A stretch of DNA of 64,000 bases from CBDCMJ01 sp965218875. Lineage in GTDB: Bacteria; Chloroflexota; Dehalococcoidia; Lucifugimonadales; UBA3495. Below the pieces are notes generated by a model, which worked only from the letters and a program-made list of their open reading frames with translations, searched no databases and was not told the origin of the DNA. Where the stretch lies: the NCBI GenBank assembly GCA_965218875.1, contig OZ244707.1, forward strand, positions 1,178,001-1,242,000, written 5' to 3'. Each line of letters starts with the position of its first letter. Position 1 is the stretch's first letter. The translations under genes were made by a program, and so were the position numbers. Below, one piece after another: positions 9,089 to 18,485 of the stretch.

Positions 9089-10849
9089 ATGACACAGGAA
9101 GGCCGGTTGAAGGTAGTCCGGGAATCCAACGTCATGGTGCCCATGCGGGACGGGACGCGTTTGGCTGCCGACATCATCCGGCCCGACGCCCCCGGTCGGT
9201 ATCCGGTGTTGGTCACCAGAGGCCCTTACGGCAAGGACAGCTACGTCGGCAATCCGGACCACTCCATCTGGTTCTTTCCCAGCCAGGGATACGTGGTGGT
9301 GAGCCAGGACTGCCGGGCCCGGTTCGAGTCGGAGGGCGACTACTACAACCCCCTGTTTCAGGAAGTTCAAGACGGCTACGACACCGTGGAGTGGGCGGCC
9401 CGCCAGCCCTGGTCCAGCGGCCGGGTAGGCACCACCGGCCAGTCGTACCTGGGCGCCACCCAGTACACTCTGGCCGCAGGCAACCCGCCACCGCCCCACC
9501 TACAGACCATGGCCCCGGTGTCGGCCTCCGCCGACTTCCATCAAAGCTGGGTGTACCACACCGGAGGGGCCATGGAGTGGGGGTGGATGGTCCCCTACGC
9601 CATCTTCAAGGGCCGCAACACCCTGGCCCGGTTGGGCCGTGAAGACCTGCTCACCAAGATGGACGATTACGTCCTGCCCGCGGACAATTTCGCCCAGCCC
9701 CTGCGGGACGAATGGTACCGTCATCTGCCGCTGACCGACTGGGTGGACCGGCTGCAGGAGACCGCTCCCTACGTCAAGGAGTACTTCGACAACGAGGCCG
9801 ACGGCCCTTACTGGTGGAGCATCAACCTGATGCGCCAGGTGGAGCACATCACCCTGCCCATGTTCCACGTTACGTCCTGGTACGACATCTTCCTGGAGGG
9901 GGCGCTGAACGCCTACCAAGCGATGCGGGAACGGGGCGGCAGCGAGTTGGCCCGCCGCAACCAGCGGCTTCTCATCGGCCCCTGGGCGCATATCCGGCCC
10001 TACACCGCCCCCACCTCCGGAGAGACCGGCGACATAGACTTCGGCCCTGACGCGATGATCGAGCTGCACCAATACCTGGTCCGCTGGTTCGACTACTGGC
10101 TCAAGGACCTGAACACCGGAATCACTGAAGAGCCGCCGGTGTACCTCTTCGTCATGGGAGAAAACAGGTGGCGCAGTGAGCACGAGTGGCCGCTGGCCCG
10201 CACCCACTACACGCGTTATTACTTCCACTCCGAAGGCTCCGCCAACACCCGCAACGGGACCGGCACGCTGTCCACGGTCCCGCCGGGGGATGAACCTACG
10301 GACGCCTACCAGTATGACCCCCGGGAGCCGGCGCCCACCCGGGGAGGCAACACGCTGATCATTCCCCAGGGCGTCGCCCACCAGGGAGAGGTGGAAGATA
10401 GGCAGGACGTTCTGGTGTACTCGTCCGAACCTCTGGGCCGCGACCTGGAAATCACCGGCCCCATCGTGGTCCACCTGTACGCCGCCAGCAGTGCGGTGGA
10501 CACCGACTTCACCGCCAAGTTGGTGGACGTGCGCCCCGACGGCTACGCCCACAACCTCCAGGACGGCATTGTGCGGGCGCGGTACCGGACTTCCCGGACC
10601 GAGCCTTCCCTGATGGACCCGGGCCGGGTCTACGAGTTTACCATCGACCTTTGGGCCACTAGTCACCTGGTCAAGGCCGGGCACCGCCTGCGCGTGGAAA
10701 TCTCCAGCAGCAATTTCCCCAGGTTCGACCGCAACCCCAATACGGGCGCGCCGCTGGGACGGGACTCCCGCCTGGACGTTGCGAACCAGACCATCTATCA
10801 TCGCGCGGACTATCCCTCCCATATCGTGCTGCCTATCATTCCCAGGTAA
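9089..10849 (+). CDS. CocE/NonD family alpha/beta hydrolase (X-Pro dipeptidyl-peptidase S15 fold)
   Basis: A 586-residue hydrolase of the CocE/NonD family (S15 fold), which cleaves esters or amides. The nucleophile elbow is GQSYLG (Ser119); the catalytic Asp is probably in TSWYDIFLEG and the His in IGPWAHIRP. The C-terminal half is the jelly-roll domain of the family (for example TDFTAKLVDVRPDGYAHNL). No signal peptide is seen, so it is probably cytosolic. ATG start after an AGGGGG ribosome-binding site. The true substrate is unknown; members range from cocaine esterase to acyl-peptide hydrolases. Confidence 0.9.
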   Translation: MTQEGRLKVVRESNVMVPMRDGTRLAADIIRPDAPGRYPVLVTRGPYGKDSYVGNPDHSIWFFPSQGYVVVSQDCRARFESEGDYYNPLFQEVQDGYDTVEWAARQPWSSGRVGTTGQSYLGATQYTLAAGNPPPPHLQTMAPVSASADFHQSWVYHTGGAMEWGWMVPYAIFKGRNTLARLGREDLLTKMDDYVLPADNFAQPLRDEWYRHLPLTDWVDRLQETAPYVKEYFDNEADGPYWWSINLMRQVEHITLPMFHVTSWYDIFLEGALNAYQAMRERGGSELARRNQRLLIGPWAHIRPYTAPTSGETGDIDFGPDAMIELHQYLVRWFDYWLKDLNTGITEEPPVYLFVMGENRWRSEHEWPLARTHYTRYYFHSEGSANTRNGTGTLSTVPPGDEPTDAYQYDPREPAPTRGGNTLIIPQGVAHQGEVEDRQDVLVYSSEPLGRDLEITGPIVVHLYAASSAVDTDFTAKLVDVRPDGYAHNLQDGIVRARYRTSRTEPSLMDPGRVYEFTIDLWATSHLVKAGHRLRVEISSSNFPRFDRNPNTGAPLGRDSRLDVANQTIYHRADYPSHIVLPIIPR

Positions 10850-10994
10850 GTCTTCGCGGGCCGGGATGGCGTGGTCCCGGCCGCGGCGTCCCAGCAGGAA
10901 TGGCGGTCCGGCAGTTCCCTCCGGTCCGGGACGCCGAGCACGAAAAAAGCAGCGATGGCGCCCGCCGCTAAGGGGCGGGAGAAGGGGGTCAGCC

Positions 10995-11660
10995 ATGCCC
11001 AGAGGAGACTTGGACCAACAACTCAAGCTCTTGGAGCAGGAAATGGAAGACCTGGGGGCCTCCGTCGAGAAGGCGATCCACCGGTCGGTGGACGCCCTGA
11101 AACGGCGGGACCTGCAGGCGTCCAGGGAAATAATTCAGGAAGACGACTATATCGACCAGAAGCGGTTTGAGATCCAAGAGCGCTGCGTGGACCTGATCGC
11201 CACCCAGCAACCCATGGCCCGGGACCTGCGGGCCATAGTAGCCCTGTTGCACATCGTGGTGGAACTGGAGCGGATGGGGGACTACGCCGAGGGAATCGCA
11301 AAGATCAGCTTGTCCATGGGTGACGCGCCTCCCCTTAAGCCCCTCATCGACATACCGAGAATGGCGGACAAGGCGACCCAGATGCTCCGCGACAGCCTAG
11401 ACAGCTTCGTCAACCGGGACATCGTAAAGGCGCATCAGGTATGCGACGCGGACGATGAGGTCGACCAGCTCTACGACCAGGTCTACCGGGAGTTGCTGCT
11501 GTTCATGATCCAGGACCCGCAAACTATTCAGCGGGCCACCTACCTCCTGTGGGTGTCCCACGACCTGGAACGCATTGCCGACCGGGCCACCAACATCGCC
11601 GAGCAGGCGATATTCTTGGTCACCGGCAAGCAGGTGGAAATAAACGTTTCCAAGTATTAG
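10995..11660 (+). CDS. phoU: Phosphate transport system regulator PhoU
   Basis: A 221-residue cytosolic protein with two PhoU helical repeats. Each carries the metal-binding E/D-x-x-x-D signature: VELERMGDYAEGIAK in the first and HDLERIADRATNIAE in the second. PhoU restrains the PstSCAB transporter and the PhoR/PhoB signalling pair. The frame is open upstream to 10779, but the ATG at 10995 follows a GGGGG ribosome-binding site and gives the usual N-terminus and family length. No pst genes are adjacent. Confidence 0.93.
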   Translation: MPRGDLDQQLKLLEQEMEDLGASVEKAIHRSVDALKRRDLQASREIIQEDDYIDQKRFEIQERCVDLIATQQPMARDLRAIVALLHIVVELERMGDYAEGIAKISLSMGDAPPLKPLIDIPRMADKATQMLRDSLDSFVNRDIVKAHQVCDADDEVDQLYDQVYRELLLFMIQDPQTIQRATYLLWVSHDLERIADRATNIAEQAIFLVTGKQVEINVSKY

Positions 11661-11830
11661 AGCGGGTCTAGGTTGGCCGCTGCCCTGGACCCGCCGCTGG
11701 CCCAGCCCCACGGCGCGAGCGCGTCAGCGGTCCCCTACTCCCCGGGTTTGCACGGCCGGCGGCCCCCAAGGCGCAGGGCCGCTCCCACGCCAAGGCCTCC
11801 CCACAGCAGACTTGTCCCACCCACGGCGGT

Positions 11831-12742
11831 CTAGCCGGTGAGCGCCAGTTGCAGTTGGCGCTGGGGCCGCTGCATGGTGTGGGGCGGGGGTTTAGCCGCC
11901 AGACCCCAGGCCCTCCGGACCTCGTCCACCAGGTTCATTACCCGTTTTATGTAGTCCCGGGAGGCGTAGGTGCCCCTGTACAGATTCTCGTACCCCGGCG
12001 TCAGGCGGGGGTACGCCTCCCGCAGCATCGGCATGAACCACTCCTTGGAACCGGGCTTGAGGAACAGGAGGTTGGCGCCCAGATACTCCGCCTTGTGGGC
12101 CTTGGCGGCAGACACCACCGCCTCGATGCTCTCCTCGCCGTCGGAGATGCCGGGCAGCAGGGGCGCCATCATAACCCCCGCGGAAATGCCGTTCTCCACC
12201 AGGAACTGCATGGCCTCCAACCGAGCCGCGGGACTGGGAGCGCCGGGCTCGGTCAGCTTCCACACTTGATTATCTACAGTCCCCACGCTGAAGTTCACCC
12301 GCACCTCGGCCGCCTGCCCTAACTCCTGTAACACGTCCACGTCCCGGCGCACCAGCACCCCCTTGGTGGTAATGGAGGCGGGGTTCTCGAACTCCCGCAG
12401 CACCTCGAGAATCTGGCGAGTCAGCCGGTACTGGGACTCGGCGGGCTCGTAGGGATCGGAGGCGGTCCCGATGGCGATGGGCTCCCCTTGCCACTTGGGA
12501 CGCCCAAGCTCCCGCCGCAGCACCTGGGGTGCGTTGACTTTGGCGAACACCCGCTGCTCGAACTCCCTCCCGGCGTCCAAACCCCAGAATTCGTGGGTAG
12601 GGCGAGCGTAGCAGTAACGGCAGGCGTGGCGGCAGCCCCGGTAGGGGTTCAGGGTCCAGTGGAAGGGAAAATCGGGAACATCGATGTGATTGATCAAGGA
12701 CTTGCAATAGATTTCCTGCACTTCGGCGCCAGCCATGACCAC
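11831..12742 (-). CDS. Rv2578c/PA0069-family radical SAM protein
   Basis: A 303-residue radical SAM protein of the family related to spore photoproduct lyase (Rv2578c/PA0069 type). The cluster motif is CRHACRYC, a CxxxCxxC, within LNPYRGCRHACRYCYARPTH, a hallmark of the family. Further conserved stretches are GTASDPYEPAE and ITTKGVLVRRD. The GTG at 12742 and an ATG two codons later are both plausible; a GGGGGT ribosome-binding site fits the ATG at 12736 best. The reaction is not known for this family. Confidence 0.88.
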   Translation of the reverse strand: MVMAGAEVQEIYCKSLINHIDVPDFPFHWTLNPYRGCRHACRYCYARPTHEFWGLDAGREFEQRVFAKVNAPQVLRRELGRPKWQGEPIAIGTASDPYEPAESQYRLTRQILEVLREFENPASITTKGVLVRRDVDVLQELGQAAEVRVNFSVGTVDNQVWKLTEPGAPSPAARLEAMQFLVENGISAGVMMAPLLPGISDGEESIEAVVSAAKAHKAEYLGANLLFLKPGSKEWFMPMLREAYPRLTPGYENLYRGTYASRDYIKRVMNLVDEVRRAWGLAAKPPPHTMQRPQRQLQLALTG

Positions 12743-12992
12743 CCCCTATGAACAGACACGAAAATCTATGAACATTTGTGCTAATCGTAGAGGAGGGCGC
12801 GCGGCCGGTCAAGCGGCAAGTGTCAGAGGGGCATCATGGTGAAGAAGGCGCATTCATGGGTTTGGGCGATGCCCGGGCCGGTCCCTGGAGGCATGTGCTG
12901 GATAGAACGTGAAGATCTGGAGTACCTGAAGCGGCCCTAGAATGCCCCGGCGCCGGGCAGTCCTGGCGGGTGGGGCCTCCGCCTCGTGGTCC

Positions 12993-14396
12993 CTATCGCC
13001 GGTAGATGAATCCGCCCTCGCTGCGCTCGCAATTCAACCGCCGGTTCAGGTGCAGTCCCTCCAGCACGAACTCTACGGCGGAGGCGACCACCTCCGGTCG
13101 CCGGTCGCCGGTCAGCAGCTTGTCCACCGGCTCCACCAGCTCGGGAACCTGCTCCAGCAACTGCGGATACTCGGCCGCCGGTTTTTCGCTTCCCGTTTCC
13201 ACCACTTGCCCCAGGTCAAAGGCGGTAACCAGGTCCTCCAGGCCGGTCACGTCGAAGTAATCGCCGAACACCCGGAGCACGGCCCGGCGGGTGAGATCGT
13301 CGGTGACCCGGCTCTCCCGCCCCTCCTCGAAGGTCTCCAGCTCGATCTTCCCGGAGAAGGAAGCCGCGATGTAGGGCAAGTCGCTGGTCCGGGGGCAGGT
13401 CAACCCGTCTCCGTGGCGAATGCAGCGGCGGAACGCGTTGCCCAGCAGCGTCTCATAGTTGGAGATGGACACCCGCACGCTGACGCCGGACCGCTGGTTG
13501 ATCTCGTTGCTCCGCCTTGCCTGGGCGGTGATCTCCGAGAGGACCTCCTTAATGTACTCCGGGACCACCAGGCTGTCCTCGCCGGGGAACTGGGCCCGCT
13601 CCTGCTCCATGATGGCGATTTCGTCGCGGGGGTCCTTGGGATAGTGCGTATGAATCTGCGAACCGTAGCGGTCCTTGAGCGGCGTGACGATGCGGCCTCG
13701 GTTGGTGTAGTCCTCCGGGTTCGCGGTGGACACCACGTACACGTCGATGGGCAACCGGATGCGGTACCCCTTGATCTGCACGTCCCGCTCCTCCATGAGG
13801 TTAAACAGGCCCACCTGGATGCGCTCCGCCAGGTCGGGAAGCTCGTTAATGCAGAAAATGCCCCGGTTGGTGCGGGGCACCAGGCCGTAGTGGATCGCCA
13901 ATTCGTCCGACAGATAGTGGCCCTCCGCCACCTTGATGGGGTCTATCTCCCCGATCAAGTCGGCAATGGAGATATCCGGAGTGGCCAGCTTTTCCGAGTA
14001 CCGCTCCTCCCGGGGGACCCACTCGATCTCGGTCTTGTTCCCCAGGGTGGCGACCTTGTCCCGGCAGGGGCGACAGATGGGATCGTAGGGATTATCGTTG
14101 ATCTCGCAGCCGGCAATCTTCGGTATGAACTCGTCCAGCAGGTTGACCAGCGCCCGGATCAGCCGGGACTTGGCCTGGCCCCGCTCGCCCAGCAAGATCA
14201 CGTCTTGGCCGGCCAGGATGGCGTTTTCGAGTTGAGGGATCACGGTGTCGTCGAACCCGATTATCCCGGGGAAGACCACCTCCTCGGCCCTGATCTTGGC
14301 AATGAGGTTCTTGCGGAGTTCCTCTCGCACCGGCAACACCTGGTACCGGGACCGGCGCAGTTGGGCGATAGTCTTAGACTTGTTGGCGGTTGTCAT
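12993..14396 (-). CDS. Magnesium chelatase ChlI-like AAA+ ATPase
   Basis: A 467-residue AAA+ ATPase related to magnesium chelatase subunit I and MoxR proteins. Walker A is GERGQAKS (near residues 71-78); Walker B-type FCINELPDLAER and sensor STANPEDYTNRGR are visible. A four-cysteine-like motif (GCEINDNPYDPICRPC, near residues 98-113) is inserted after Walker A, as in a bacterial subgroup of these proteins. Usually a VWA partner gene is adjacent; none is here, so it may work with a partner elsewhere. Not evidence for chlorophyll synthesis. Confidence 0.85.
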   Translation of the reverse strand: MTTANKSKTIAQLRRSRYQVLPVREELRKNLIAKIRAEEVVFPGIIGFDDTVIPQLENAILAGQDVILLGERGQAKSRLIRALVNLLDEFIPKIAGCEINDNPYDPICRPCRDKVATLGNKTEIEWVPREERYSEKLATPDISIADLIGEIDPIKVAEGHYLSDELAIHYGLVPRTNRGIFCINELPDLAERIQVGLFNLMEERDVQIKGYRIRLPIDVYVVSTANPEDYTNRGRIVTPLKDRYGSQIHTHYPKDPRDEIAIMEQERAQFPGEDSLVVPEYIKEVLSEITAQARRSNEINQRSGVSVRVSISNYETLLGNAFRRCIRHGDGLTCPRTSDLPYIAASFSGKIELETFEEGRESRVTDDLTRRAVLRVFGDYFDVTGLEDLVTAFDLGQVVETGSEKPAAEYPQLLEQVPELVEPVDKLLTGDRRPEVVASAVEFVLEGLHLNRRLNCERSEGGFIYRR

Positions 14397-14794
14397 TCTC
14401 TACGCTCCGGTTTTCGGTCCGCCGGCGCCGGGATGATCGCGGCAAAGCCGCCGCGTCCCACTGTCCCGGCGCCACCCGGGGGCCATAAGCGCGACCGGGC
14501 TCGGCGTCGGCACTAGTATAGCGTATGCCGTCCATGGGCTTCAGCTACCGGCGGCAACCGCCTGGTTCTTTTGCTTATTCATTTGATTCTCCCGTCGTGC
14601 CGAAGGTGCTCCGCTCTTTTGAGCCTGGCTATTTTCGTGGTGATGGCAGGGAGGGGCGCCGCTCTGGAACGACGATGGCCGCCCTCCTAACAATGGCCGA
14701 AAAGCCCCCAGGCTTACGGCACGTCTTGGCCGGCACTTCCAAGTAGCCCCGGTTTGCATTATAATCGAAGCCCACCACAAGGCCGGGCGGAGAC
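14397..14794. other. Intergenic region, 398 bp, divergent promoters
   Basis: Separates the ChlI-like gene from the DUF1232 gene, which are divergently transcribed, so both promoters should lie here. An A+T-richer patch near 14565-14640 is the likeliest promoter position. Nothing else was recognised. Confidence 0.5.
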
Positions 14795-15163
14795 ATGCTA
14801 TATAAACTGGCGCTCCCACTAATCTTTATACTGGCGCCCCGGTTCTTGCCCCACATCATCAGGCTGGTCCGCCTGGTGTGGCGCCTTGTCCGGGACAAGA
14901 GAGTCCCGATAGTCTTACGGGCGTTGGTCCCGCTGGCCATCGTGTACGCCATCTCACCTCTCGACTTGATAAGGGACCGTGTTCCCATAATTGGCCGCTT
15001 CGACGATGTCATCGTCATAGTGTTGGCGGTGTTGTTCCTGATCAAGTTCTCTCCCCAACACGTCCTCGACGAGCACATGGGCAAAGTCCCGCCCAGCACC
15101 CGTCCCGAGGACAACGACCCGTCGAAAGTGGTGGACGGCTCGTCCAAGCTGGTCGACGACTAG
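14795..15163 (+). CDS. DUF1232 (YkvA-like) small membrane protein
   Basis: A 122-residue protein with an N-terminal hydrophobic segment and the DUF1232 core, seen as AIVYAISPLDLIRDRVPIIG followed by a hydrophobic stretch (residues about 45-85). Family members such as YkvA are small membrane proteins of unknown function. The C-terminal 35 residues are hydrophilic and acidic. ATG start preceded by GGCGGAGAC. selB begins about 130 bp downstream on the same strand. Confidence 0.85.
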   Translation: MLYKLALPLIFILAPRFLPHIIRLVRLVWRLVRDKRVPIVLRALVPLAIVYAISPLDLIRDRVPIIGRFDDVIVIVLAVLFLIKFSPQHVLDEHMGKVPPSTRPEDNDPSKVVDGSSKLVDD

Positions 15164-15295
15164 ACCCTTACCGCCGCCCAGCCGCAAGCCATCGACTCAA
15201 GCCGAAGCCGGCGCAGCCCCCCTGGGCGGGCGCGGTTGTCCCTGGCCATGTCCAACGCTGCGCTGTCGGCGAGCATCCGTCTGGGGCCAACTCCA

Positions 15296-17161
15296 ATGTA
15301 CGTGATAGGCACCGCCGGCCACGTGGACCACGGTAAGTCCACGCTGGTCCAGGCCCTCACCAACATCGACCCGGACCGCCTTCCCGAGGAAAAAGAGCGG
15401 GAAATGACCATCGACCTGGGCTTTGCCTGGATGCGCCTGCCCAGCGGCCGAGAGGTCAGCATCGTGGACGTGCCCGGCCACGAGCGGTTCATCAAGAACA
15501 TGCTGGCCGGCGTCGGCGCCATCGACGTGGCGGTCCTCGTGGTCTCCGCCGACGAGAGCGTAATGCCCCAGACCAGGGAACACCTGGCCATCCTCGACCT
15601 GCTGCAAATTCGCCGGGGCCTCGTGGCCATTACCAAGACCGACCTGGTGGACCAAGAAATGGTCGACCTGGTCCAGGCGGAGGTGGAGGACGCGTTGGTG
15701 GGCACCTCGTTCCAGGGCAGCCCCATGGTTGGAGTGTCGGCTTACGACGGTTCGGGACTTGACCGGCTGCGGGTCGAGTTGGACCGGATTTTGGACCACA
15801 CCGAGGCCCGGCGAGACCTGGGCCGCCCCCGCCTGCCCGTGGACCGGTGCTTCTCCATTACCGGCTTCGGAACGGTGGTTACTGGCACCCTCATCGACGG
15901 CGTGCTGGCCACCGGGCAAGAAGTGGAGCTGGCCGTTTCCGGCCGCCGGGGCCGGATCAGGGGTCTACAGAGCCACAAGACCAAGGTGGAACAGACCCAG
16001 CCGGGGGTAAGGCTGGCGGTCAATCTCTCCGGCCTCTCCCGGGCTGAAGTGCTGAGGGGCGAAATCCTCACCACTCCCGGCTGGCTCCGCCCCACCCGGA
16101 GACTGGACGCCCGGCTGCGCATGGTCCGGGCGGCGCCCCACGCCCTGCGCCACAACGAGGGAGTGACCTTTCACCTTTTCACCGGAGAGGCCGCCGCCCG
16201 GGTGCGCTTGCTGGACACCGACCGTCTAGCCCCCGGGGCTGAAGGCTGGGTGCAGGTCCTTATGAACACCCCCCTGCCCATGGTGAAGGGAGACTTCTTC
16301 GTGGTCCGGTCCTCGGAGGACACCCTCGGTGGGGGCCAGGTTATCGATCCTCACCCGCAGAGAAGGCACCGCCGTTTCAATCCCGAGGTCATCGAACGCC
16401 TGATGATGCTGGACCAGGGGACCGGCGAGGACATCCTGCTGAGCGTGGCCGACCAATGGGGGCCCTGCGATCTGACCACCCTTTCCCGGCGGTCCAACCT
16501 GCCCGAGGACGAGGTCGTGGAGCGCATAGCCCGCCTCTCCGCCGAAGGCGGCGTGAAGCCCCTGGGGGACCTGGGGCAGGACAACGACGCGGTGGTCTAC
16601 TCCGCCCAGGGCTGGGCCGTGCTAACGAGCAAACTCCTGGTCGCCCTGCAGACCTACCACAACCAGTACCCCCTGCGCCGGGGGGCGCCCCTTCAGGAGA
16701 TGCGCAGTCGCCTGGGACTCACCCAACCCGTGTTCACCAGGGCCCTGGCCCAGGTGATCTTGGAGGGAGACGTTGCCGAGTCAGGCCAGTCCCTGCACCT
16801 TCCCGGCCACCGGGTTACCCTGACCCCGGATATGGAACGGCGGATAGAATCATATCTGGCCGGGCTGCGGCGGGACCCCTGCTCCCCGCCGGGAGGCCAG
16901 CCCCTGGAACCGGAGCTGCTGGCGGTGTTGGTGGACGACGGCAGGGTGGTCAAAGTGAGCGACTCGGTAGTGTTCGACGCGGGGGCGTTCCGCGACATGA
17001 CCGACAAGATCGTCGGCCACCTCAGGGCCCAGGGGACCATCACCGTGGCCGATGCCAGGACTATGTTCGGCTCCAGCCGCAAGTACATGCTGCCTCTGCT
17101 GGAATACCTGGACCAGCAGCACGTGACCCGACGGGTGGGCGACGAGAGAGTGCTGAGGTAG
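15296..17161 (+). CDS. selB: Selenocysteine-specific translation elongation factor SelB
   Basis: A 621-residue translation factor that brings Sec-tRNA to UGA codons marked by a SECIS hairpin. The N-terminal GTPase domain has G1 GHVDHGKS, G3 DVPGH and G4 TKTD; the phrase IGTAGHVDHGKSTLVQALT and the conserved DRLPEEKEREMTIDLGF are diagnostic of SelB rather than EF-Tu. Domains II and III follow, then a C-terminal array of winged helices (about residues 370-621) that binds the SECIS. The frame is open to a TTG at 15236, but ATG 15296 gives the canonical MYVIGTAGHVDHGK start. Two UGA-containing genes at 56.1-57.5 kb are likely clients. selA, selD and selC are not in the window. Confidence 0.95.
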   Translation: MYVIGTAGHVDHGKSTLVQALTNIDPDRLPEEKEREMTIDLGFAWMRLPSGREVSIVDVPGHERFIKNMLAGVGAIDVAVLVVSADESVMPQTREHLAILDLLQIRRGLVAITKTDLVDQEMVDLVQAEVEDALVGTSFQGSPMVGVSAYDGSGLDRLRVELDRILDHTEARRDLGRPRLPVDRCFSITGFGTVVTGTLIDGVLATGQEVELAVSGRRGRIRGLQSHKTKVEQTQPGVRLAVNLSGLSRAEVLRGEILTTPGWLRPTRRLDARLRMVRAAPHALRHNEGVTFHLFTGEAAARVRLLDTDRLAPGAEGWVQVLMNTPLPMVKGDFFVVRSSEDTLGGGQVIDPHPQRRHRRFNPEVIERLMMLDQGTGEDILLSVADQWGPCDLTTLSRRSNLPEDEVVERIARLSAEGGVKPLGDLGQDNDAVVYSAQGWAVLTSKLLVALQTYHNQYPLRRGAPLQEMRSRLGLTQPVFTRALAQVILEGDVAESGQSLHLPGHRVTLTPDMERRIESYLAGLRRDPCSPPGGQPLEPELLAVLVDDGRVVKVSDSVVFDAGAFRDMTDKIVGHLRAQGTITVADARTMFGSSRKYMLPLLEYLDQQHVTRRVGDERVLR

Positions 17162-17165
17162 ACTC

Positions 17166-18374
17166 GTGTCCCTGGAACTGGCCGAAGTAGTCCTCCAGTT
17201 GGAGCGGATGGCCCGGAGGTTGGGCCGTACCGGGAGCGGCCGGGAACAGCGGCTGACGTCGCTGCTGGAGGCCGGCGCCCTGGTGGACCCCGGGTTGGCC
17301 CGAGAGCGCACCGAGGCCGCTGTCGACCGCCCCTATCTCGCCGCCGTTGCGGAAGACGGACTGGTGGGGGCCCACGCTCCCGGGCCGATGCCCCCCGGCT
17401 GGCGGGTGGTGGCGGTAGACGGCTCCCACGTCGACGTGGACCGGCACCTACCCGCCGCCTGCTTTCTGGTGAACCTGGGCGGCTGCATTTTGACCTACGG
17501 GCCACGTCCCGACGCCGCTTTCTTCAGCCAGCCCCGCCTCTCCGACGAGTCGGACCTGCACCTGGCGGACCCCGCCAACCCCTCCCAGGAAGAGGCGGTA
17601 ACCGGGGCTCTGCTGGGGCTGATGCGGACGGTGGAGGAGCTGGAACGCCTGGCGGAGGAGGCCGGCGCGCTCCCGCCCGGTCAGCCCACGCTGGCCTTGG
17701 TTGACGGCTCCCTGGTCCTGTGGGGACTATCGGGCCAGGGGTACCGCCCCTTCGTCCGCGACGCGGTAATCGAGGACCGCCTGCTCCCCGCCCTCCGGCA
17801 CTTGCGGGACCTGGCCAAGGAGCGCCCCCTCACCCTGGCGGCCTACGTGTCCCTCCCGCGAAGCACCGAGGTGGTCAACGCCATAAAGTGCTGTTTGTGC
17901 CCCCACGACCTGGCCCGGTGCCGCGGCTCTTGCGGCAACCGCCGCTCCGCCTGCGTTCCCTGCGATTTGTCCAATGAGCTCCTGGACCGGGAGCTGTTTC
18001 GACTTCTGCTGCCCGCGGGATGGCGGTCCCCCCTGTACCGGACCAACTCTTCCGTGCCCAGGGAGCACTACGGCAGAGAGCAGCAGGTATATTTCTACTA
18101 CCTGCACGGCGGCGAGGAAATTGCGCGGGTGGAGGTCCCCCGGTGGGTGGCCCAAGACGAAAAGCTGCTGGCGCTGGGCCATAGCCTTATCCTGGACCAG
18201 TGCCAAAGAGGCCAGGGATATCCTACGGCTATCTCCGAGGCCCACGAACAGGCGGTGATCGACACTTCGGACCGCCTGATGTTCAAGCGGCTGCTCACGG
18301 CGGCGTTGGAGGGCCAAGGCTTGCACAGCTTCACCTCGGAAAAGGACCGGTCCAAGCGCACCCCTTGGGTGTGA
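17166..18374 (+). CDS. NurA domain-containing protein
   Basis: A 402-residue protein with the NurA nuclease domain. NurA is a Mn-dependent 5'-3' nuclease that works with the HerA translocase in DNA end resection. The two metal-binding aspartate motifs are visible: VVAVDGSHVDVDR (near residues 81-93) and LALVDGSLVLWG (near residues 178-189). Four clustered cysteines (CCLCPHDLARCRGSCGNRR, then CVPC, residues about 238-266) suggest a zinc site inserted in the fold. GTG start 4 bp after selB, so the two are co-transcribed. No herA is nearby; the link to SelB is positional only. Confidence 0.8.
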   Translation: MSLELAEVVLQLERMARRLGRTGSGREQRLTSLLEAGALVDPGLARERTEAAVDRPYLAAVAEDGLVGAHAPGPMPPGWRVVAVDGSHVDVDRHLPAACFLVNLGGCILTYGPRPDAAFFSQPRLSDESDLHLADPANPSQEEAVTGALLGLMRTVEELERLAEEAGALPPGQPTLALVDGSLVLWGLSGQGYRPFVRDAVIEDRLLPALRHLRDLAKERPLTLAAYVSLPRSTEVVNAIKCCLCPHDLARCRGSCGNRRSACVPCDLSNELLDRELFRLLLPAGWRSPLYRTNSSVPREHYGREQQVYFYYLHGGEEIARVEVPRWVAQDEKLLALGHSLILDQCQRGQGYPTAISEAHEQAVIDTSDRLMFKRLLTAALEGQGLHSFTSEKDRSKRTPWV

Positions 18375-18425
18375 GCCGGTCCCTCTTGGCTCCCGGCTTC
18401 CGGTCCAACCCCTCGCAGGGGGAAG

Positions 18426-18462
18426 TAGTCCCGGGCCCTTCCAGCAAGCGGGGCCGGGACTA
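18426..18462. terminator. Hairpin between convergent genes
   Basis: Arms TAGTCCCGG and CCGGGACTA pair perfectly, with a further GC extension inside. The hairpin lies between the NurA gene and the convergent gene, so it could terminate both. No clear T-run. Confidence 0.5.
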
Positions 18463-18485
18463 TGCGCGGGGTGATTCGCCCTCCT

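Noticed and set aside
12993..14396. ChlI-like ATPase as evidence for chlorophyll biosynthesis
   Set aside because: No ChlD/ChlH or other bacteriochlorophyll genes are nearby, and such ATPases are widespread in non-phototrophs.
12942..14516. Long forward-strand frame opposite the ChlI-like ATPase
   Set aside because: Antisense shadow; its composition is His/Gln/Val/Leu-rich without motifs, while the reverse strand has a full AAA+ domain.
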